This document shows positions 20,343 through 26,626 of a DNA stretch of 26,626 bases, one piece after another. Below the pieces are notes generated by a model that saw only the letters and a list, made by a program, of their open reading frames with translations, searched no databases and was not told the origin of the DNA. The DNA is from Conidiobolus incongruus B7586 (Eukaryota; Entomophthoromycota; Entomophthoromycetes; Entomophthorales; Conidiobolaceae), in the NCBI GenBank assembly GCA_000697335.1, contig JNEM01013140.1:1-26626 (forward strand), read 5' to 3'. The translations under genes were made by a program, and so were the position numbers. How positions within the stretch are numbered: position 1 is the first letter of the stretch; each line of letters begins with the position of its first letter.

Positions 20343-23300
20343 CAAGTTATATAACAATATATTCTCTAATAGTCTTCAATTATTAAAATTTTTAAAATAA
20401 TCTACTAATGGTCCGAATTAAAGAAAATTGATAAAAATTTGAGACCTCGGTAGTTCCATTTTTAGTACCTTTGGTTAAATTAGTTTTAAAAAAAATTAAT
20501 GCAAATATTTAATATGACTTTTATCTAAAATAAAATTAAGACAACTTTTATTGCATAATACCTACCTTGGATCAGAATCTAGGTGTTGACGTTAATGTGG
20601 TTTTCAATGCATATAAAATAGTTAAAAGTATTTTTTAAATTATAGAAAAAATATTGAAAATAATTCATTATTATATATTAAAATATCAATTCTATTGATA
20701 TCATAATTATGTTTAAAATTCAATAAACTATATATTTCAAAAGTATTATAATGATATAGTCTAATTGAAGTAGTAATATGTCATAAATCAATATGACATT
20801 TCAATTCTAAATTTTTGAATTTCATCAAAATCAGTAAAATAACTTAATTTTGAAATAGTACTATGATGTTGGATATTTTAAATCAATTTGTTAAATATAT
20901 ATAATCGGAAAACTAGGAGTTATATTAAAACACAGTCTAATAGAAATAAATCAAATAATATTTGCCAGAGTATAGTTGCATATATATAACTATTTCATAT
21001 TCAAGCCTGATAATATCAAATATTCATCACAATGACAGTTTTTTGTTCAAGATAAAAATTAAATAAGACACTAATTATTTAAATATAAGATAATTTAATA
21101 ATGACAAAACTTTAATTGACTAATAAATCTTAGATATATTAAATGAAGCAATATTATCTAATTATTTTTATGATCCATTACACCAAAAAGAATATATTTT
21201 CAAGGTTACCGAGCATACACAACAAATTTGCAATTTGGAATTAAATTAAAAATTGCATGAAAAATGGAAATCTCTCAATTCTTTATAAACAAAATTAAAT
21301 CCAATTGTGGTGTAAATTTAATTGGAGAAATTATATTCAAAATAAGTTAAATTTTATGACATGAATTTGAAATCTATTTATATAATTGTGTATAAATATT
21401 TATCTAAAGTACCTGTAATATTATTGAAACTTGATTTTATAAATCATAATTATTTATAGTAATATTTACATAATCAAAATTATCAGATATTGATAAATTT
21501 AGTAATACCAATTTTTTTAATAATTTTAAATTTTAAAATTTTTGTGATTATTCAGTTGAACACGTTTTTAATCAATTTGATAAAATTAATAAATTTTTTA
21601 GTTATAAAATCATAAAAAATGAAAATTTTTTATTATTTATTTTTAATTATTCTAATTTAAATTTTATTTAAAATTAGTGCATTAAATTATTTTTCAAAAA
21701 TGTAAAAATTAAGGGAAAATATATTATAGACATGAATTACTCTATCGAGTTTTTATTGTAATTGATCAATATTAACGTTTGAAAATGCAATAGTTTTCAA
21801 CTATCTGTGCGAAAATTATGCATTCTACCCCAAATGCCTTTGTTCTAGCATTAGACTTAATATAATATATTATGTTCATAAAATTTATTTGGATATCATG
21901 CCACCGGAATCAAATTTGGCTTAAATCCGTTTTTTCCAAAAAAATACTAGGTACGGATATTGATGGGAAAATATAGTTATACTAGGTTTTTGATAACATT
22001 GAAGTGATTTCAACTTTAGTCCTGAAATTTGAAAATATATCCTTGTATATGTATTATATGTCGAATTTTGCTAGTCATTGAAAGTAGTTATATATGTTTA
22101 TTTTCTTTGTAATAAATTTTATAATACCGAATATTTTCAAAATAAACTATTGTTACTAAAGCACTCTTAATAACGTTCAAACTTGTAGATTTTACCCGCA
22201 GTTTGGCATCATTCAATCTTTCTGCAGGTATCCACAATATTAAATATTTTTTTTATTCATATTAAACTATTGATATATTTCTTAAAATATGTGAGCCACT
22301 TGGCTAATACTAATATTTTAAGATAAAGTATTTGTATATTTCTTAATAATTGAAATTTCTCTAAATTTAATTATCCATTATTGTCAAAATATAATAACAG
22401 TTAAATCTTTTGATTTAATAATCTATTAAAAAATACTTTATCATCCTTATATCCCGTAATAATAGAATCCAAATTATTATGCGTATTAACAATATTACTT
22501 CAATATATTATATTGATATCAATGCATATTAATTTGGGTCAGTTAGAATACAATGAATTTATTTATTAATTTCTATTCTAAAGGTATTTAAGTACAAAAC
22601 AAAAATTTTCCATAAATTTCTTTTGTATTGATCATAGTAATTCATTAAGTTAATTTGTCAAGTTTAACGATATTTTGAGAATAAAACTATATATTATATC
22701 ATTTATATATTTTTTATTTTTATATTAATTTCTACCATTAAAATAGTTATAATATTCTGGATTTAAAAAATATCTTTAAAAATAATTTTTATTAATAAAT
22801 TTTTTAAATAAATATTTCGAGATAGAATATATTATTTCACTTTTAATATAATTCCTAGCTAAAAATATAATTTTTAATGTTATTCAAATTATAGGTTATA
22901 AAGGTATTAAATTTAAAGTTGTTACCACTAATCATGATCTATTACATCATTCAATTATTTGAATTATTTAAATATATTAAACCTACATATTAATATTATC
23001 AAAAACAATAACAATTTCTTTATAAAAATAACATTATTAATAAATTATATCAGATTTAAAAATGACATATGTTTTTTACAGACGAATCTACATAAATCTC
23101 ATCAATTACCGAAATGCTCACAAAATTGAATCCACATTTATGCGTCAAATCACCGCAAATTTGCCATTCACAAAACAAAAATATTAAATTTAATAATGAT
23201 TAGACTAAAATCAAAAATTTATATATATAAAATAAAGATATATTGATTATTACTATTATAATATAAATTAAGTTGATAATAATTTTTTTTTCAATTTTAA

Positions 23301-23400
23301 AGAAAATTTAAAAATAATTTTAAGTAAAATTAAATAATTAAATAATATTATTATAATTATTAAAATTTATGAACCTTTTTTTCACTTGTACAATCGGTAA
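19741..23400. other. Long gene-free AT-rich stretch
   Basis: I found no coding region or recognisable transposon in this interval. It includes the (AT)n tract at 20300-20338. A mixed-composition patch around 21720-22240 keeps CG and CA/TG steps but no open frame. A very AT-rich part at about 22680-23350 looks like mutated repeat DNA of unknown family. A small patch at 23080-23180 has several CG steps without any coding signal. Confidence 0.45.
20300..20338. repeat. (AT)n microsatellite
   Basis: About nineteen uninterrupted AT units, the longest simple repeat in the window. Likely length-variable; it can form a hairpin. Confidence 0.95.
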
Positions 23401-23830
23401 TACTCTACTAAAAAATTAATTAATCAATTAAAATGAAAAGCATAGGAAAAATTTTCGGATTTGAGTGATTGTTTACGTAAATCGCCACAATTAGAATATG
23501 GTTTTAATTACTTTTGGAGGTTGATGGATTTATTAATTATATGAAACTAGCATATTTTCCACAGAAAATATGTGAAGAATACTCGATTTAATGTCAATTT
23601 GTGCTAGGGTTGCATTTGGATGAGTTTTTTTACTGGTAATTGATTGATATAGATGTATCATAGACTTCTCAGGGATGCAGCAAAGTTTATTGAGTCTGAT
23701 TGGGATAAATAAAGTTCTCTATATCTCCGAAGATGCTATTGTTAAGTATTAATTCTGTCAGTTTCATTAAAATCAGTGGTAAATAATTAGTATTACTATA
23801 TATGCATCATCCGAAGCATTTTGTGTTTTC
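23401..23830. other. Slightly higher-GC patch, possible old gene relic
   Basis: The composition is less AT-rich than its surroundings. One plus-strand frame contains a coding-like run (R-L-L-R-D-A-A-K-F-I-E-S-D-W at about 23663-23703) between stops. No family is recognised and no frame stays open. It may be part of a decayed host gene, or ordinary intergenic DNA. Confidence 0.25.
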
Positions 23831-25620
23831 AATACAATGCATTTATAAAATTACATTTAACTAAAAACAATTTTCATCAAATTGATAATTTGGGTTCAAA
23901 ATATTATTATTTAATACTTAAAACATGAAATATACAATATAAATAACATAATAATTTCTTTTTCAAATACATTTGATATTTTCAATTTGTCTTATTATTA
24001 TATTATTGAGTATGCACAATATATAACTTTGCCTAGCTTTAATTATTTTTCTCTAATTTGACAATTGACTCGTTAAATGGACGCCAAAATATGAATTTTA
24101 GAATTATGGATAATATAATTTTTTTCAATTATTTTCAAATATAGCTAATATATATCCTAATATTTGAGGGTTCAGGCAAAGGCTCATAGGCAATAAATTT
24201 GTATTTTTTCAATCTCGAATTATTAGTTTTGATAAATAATTTTAAAGTATCATTGTATCTATTATAAAATTTCATTACAATTGATTAAATTTTTTTTATA
24301 TTGGATTAATAGTTTTTTAATAGTACAAAAACAAGACATTGTCTATTATTAGATTGTACGGTATTCAATAAAATCATTTTATATCAAACAGCCAGATTTG
24401 TACACCATATATTAGATATTCACGTGGCGTTAATCAATTTTATTACAATACCAAAGTATAATAAAAAATATATATAAAATCAATATTAGTTAAATATAAT
24501 GTACATAAATTCAATAAATGGAGCATAATGATATCTAGCTAATTTCTACTATATGATAGATATAGGAATATTTTCATATAATATTATATAATTAAAGATG
24601 ATTATATTAAAATATATATTAATACATTGGCATTTAATATCTATTTAGATACTTTAAAATGAATTTGATTTTATTCCACCACATTTAATAAATCCGATTT
24701 ATATTTATAATATACAAATTTATAATAAATTATTTGATAACAAATTTCGAATTTTTTACATATACCATTCACTTTGATAATATTTTATGAATTATCTTGA
24801 ATATAAATTTTGCCTTATTCACAAACTTTAATACCAAATATGCTCCCTATTGATAGATTTTTTTATTAGATATTATGTTTAGAATTATATTTATAACATA
24901 ATACAATTTAATTAATTAATAAATTTAAACGATTGCTTAAAAAAACTAATTTCTTGGATCAATTAATATTCTTTATAATTTCAAAATTATTCTCTGAAAC
25001 TAATAATAGATTGATCTAATTAAAACCTTTGGGATATATTTTACTAAAAAATATTCTAAATATTATAATTCATCAATCTAAAATTGAATGAATTGAATGT
25101 ATATTATAATATTTCATTTTCAATTTATTTTTATATTTTTGCAAAAGTGAATTTTTGGTTTTAATCATGATTATGTTGTTCAAGTTTTATTCATATTAAA
25201 TATTTAATATTGACATTTATTGATTCGTTGGCATTAATATAGTTATACAATTAATCGGGATTAGGTAGTATTATTTTGACATTCAAACAAAACATGAAAA
25301 TTTAATGCAAATTGATTGAATTGTAAATTATAAAAATTGAAATTTTGTTTATTATTTTGTTGAATTTATATTTCACCTCATAAATTATATTTTAAATAAG
25401 TCTCTTTAATAATTATTTTTAAAATATAAAAATTGAGGTTATTATTAATTTAATTACACAAAATACAATTTTTATTATATTTCAAAATTATTAATGTATT
25501 GATAAAAAATTATAATATTATAATTTTCAAGAACTAAATAGGAAATGATTGAAAGTTTAAAATATTACTTTGTAATTTAAATAATTGGAATTTTTTGTGA
25601 TTGAAAAAAAATACATATTT
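23831..25620. other. Gene-free AT-rich stretch
   Basis: No coding region or repeat family recognised. The last few hundred bases (about 25380-25620) become nearly pure A/T and may belong to the flank or terminal repeat of the mariner relic that follows. Confidence 0.45.
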
Positions 25621-25639
25621 TAATATATAAAAAGTAAAA

Positions 25640-26626
25640 ATAAATATATATTATAAAATTATTAATTTTTTTAATAACTTTTTACTATACTTTTAACAAA
25701 GATCTAATACTAAAAAAACAATTCTTTTTATTAAAGATTGAAATTTGAAGTTTTACAAACTAATTAAATTTTCCTATAGAAATTTTCTTTCTTGTAAGCT
25801 AGTTTTTTAATTACCTAAAACAATTATAATCATATAGGTTATAATCTAAAGAATATACTAAATGTGGTAGTTTTTTCTAGTTATTTTTAATTAAAAAGTT
25901 CTTTACAACTTTAGATTTATGTATTTTATAATTATTATGCAAAATAATAGGTTTTTTTAAATTATATTGAGAATACTAATTAGAAATAGTTTTATTTAAA
26001 AAAGAAATATAAAGTTTACTATTAATTAATTTTCCTTTAAAAACTAAATAAAAATAGCATATAATATTATAATCTATTACAACAATTAATATTTGTTTAT
26101 CAACAAAGTGTTTATTTAAAGGAATTTGTAGAGGGGATTGATTTAACTTAATCTAACACTTTAATTTATATTTTAGTAAAGGATTATACAAAGGAATTTA
26201 AGATTCATTAATTATAATAATTTATTGTAAAAGTTTTAGTTTCTAGTTATACCTTAGTAAGTTTTGTTTAGTAATAACTACTCTAACTTTTTTTTAAACT
26301 TTAGTTAAATTATAAGATATTTATTCTATATTTTTATTAATTAATTTAAATTTAAATTTTAATATATATAAAATACTCATGTAACTAATATTAAAATATC
26401 TTGATAATTCTTTTATTGATATAAAAAGGTATTTTTCAATATATTTTTTAATTTATGAATAATTAAAAGATTAATAGTTAAAATTAATCTTTTAGATTTT
26501 AATAGGTTTTAAGTAGTTTTTTTTAATCTTAAAATAATTTACCTAGCAATAAATTATTAATTTAGATAATATTTTATTACTAAAAACTACTTGTAAATTT
26601 TAAATCATTTTAAAGGGTTTATGGTT
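25640..26626 (-). mobile_element. Mariner transposon relic, copy D (DD34D transposase nearly end to end, runs off the window)
   Basis: On the minus strand one reading frame, without indels, runs from about 26440 down to about 25690. In order it shows a helix-turn-helix segment (S-I-K-E-L-S-R-Y-F-N-I-S), then S-Y-N-L-T-K-V, then I-N-E-S (where mariner has D-E-S-W), then I-P-L-Y-N-P. The first catalytic Asp follows in V-V-I-D (codon 26072-26074), then F-K-G-K-L-I-N-S-K-L-Y. I-L-H-N-N has the second Asp changed to Asn at 25934-25936. The third Asp, exactly 34 residues further on, is in Y-D-Y-N-C-F. Stops are all TAA/TAG and stand where Trp, Gln or Arg is usual. These are the changes expected from G:C to A:T transitions. 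It is dead. It is the best copy for recognising the relics at 4440, 16590 and 17180. Terminal repeats are not seen; the 5' end lies beyond the window or in its last 150 bases. Confidence 0.75.

Overview
The window is extremely AT-rich eukaryotic DNA, most likely fungal. It contains two short intact zinc-finger genes, two dead relatives of those genes, several decayed Tc1/mariner transposons and long gene-free stretches. The points toward a fungus are intronless small two-finger C2H2 genes with TATA boxes close upstream, abundant Tc1/mariner relics, and transposons decayed almost entirely by G:C to A:T transitions, which resembles repeat-induced point mutation (RIP). I cannot name the species. 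No rRNA, tRNA, CRISPR array or bacterial-type operon was seen.

Layout: 1-288 is the 3' end of a Tc1-type transposon, little mutated. About 1107-2662 is a second, heavily mutated copy of the same family. 2663-4440 is nearly pure A+T with nothing identified. About 4440-4880 is a mariner relic. 4990-6181 is an abrupt higher-GC island without an intact gene and may be a relic of an unidentified spliced gene. 6182-8528 is a gene desert. 8769-9285 (+) is a C2H2 pseudogene (psi1), related to the intact gene at 10238-10726 (-). 13637-14236 (+) is a second C2H2 pseudogene (psi2), related to the intact gene at 18821-19510 (-). About 16040-16530 is a fossil reverse-transcriptase piece of Ty3/Gypsy type. 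About 16590-17680 holds two mariner 3' halves in tandem. 19740-25620 is mostly gene-free, with an (AT)n tract and one faint higher-GC patch. About 25640-26626 (-) is a longer mariner relic running to the window edge.

Main biology: the window is a small cluster of one transcription-factor-like family. Each member has two zinc fingers. The second is C2HC (H-X5-C), an L-P-x-P-N-x-S-x-I-x-L-x-P-I motif lies before the fingers, and an S-I-x-S-L-L motif lies after them. Two members are intact and two are dead. Each dead copy faces its live relative tail to tail, and for the first pair the promoter was copied too. The transposon blocks between and around them look silenced by mutation. The picture is of a birth-and-death gene family in an AT-rich, transposon-damaged region. 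DNA binding and nuclear location are inferred from the fingers; target genes cannot be read from the sequence.
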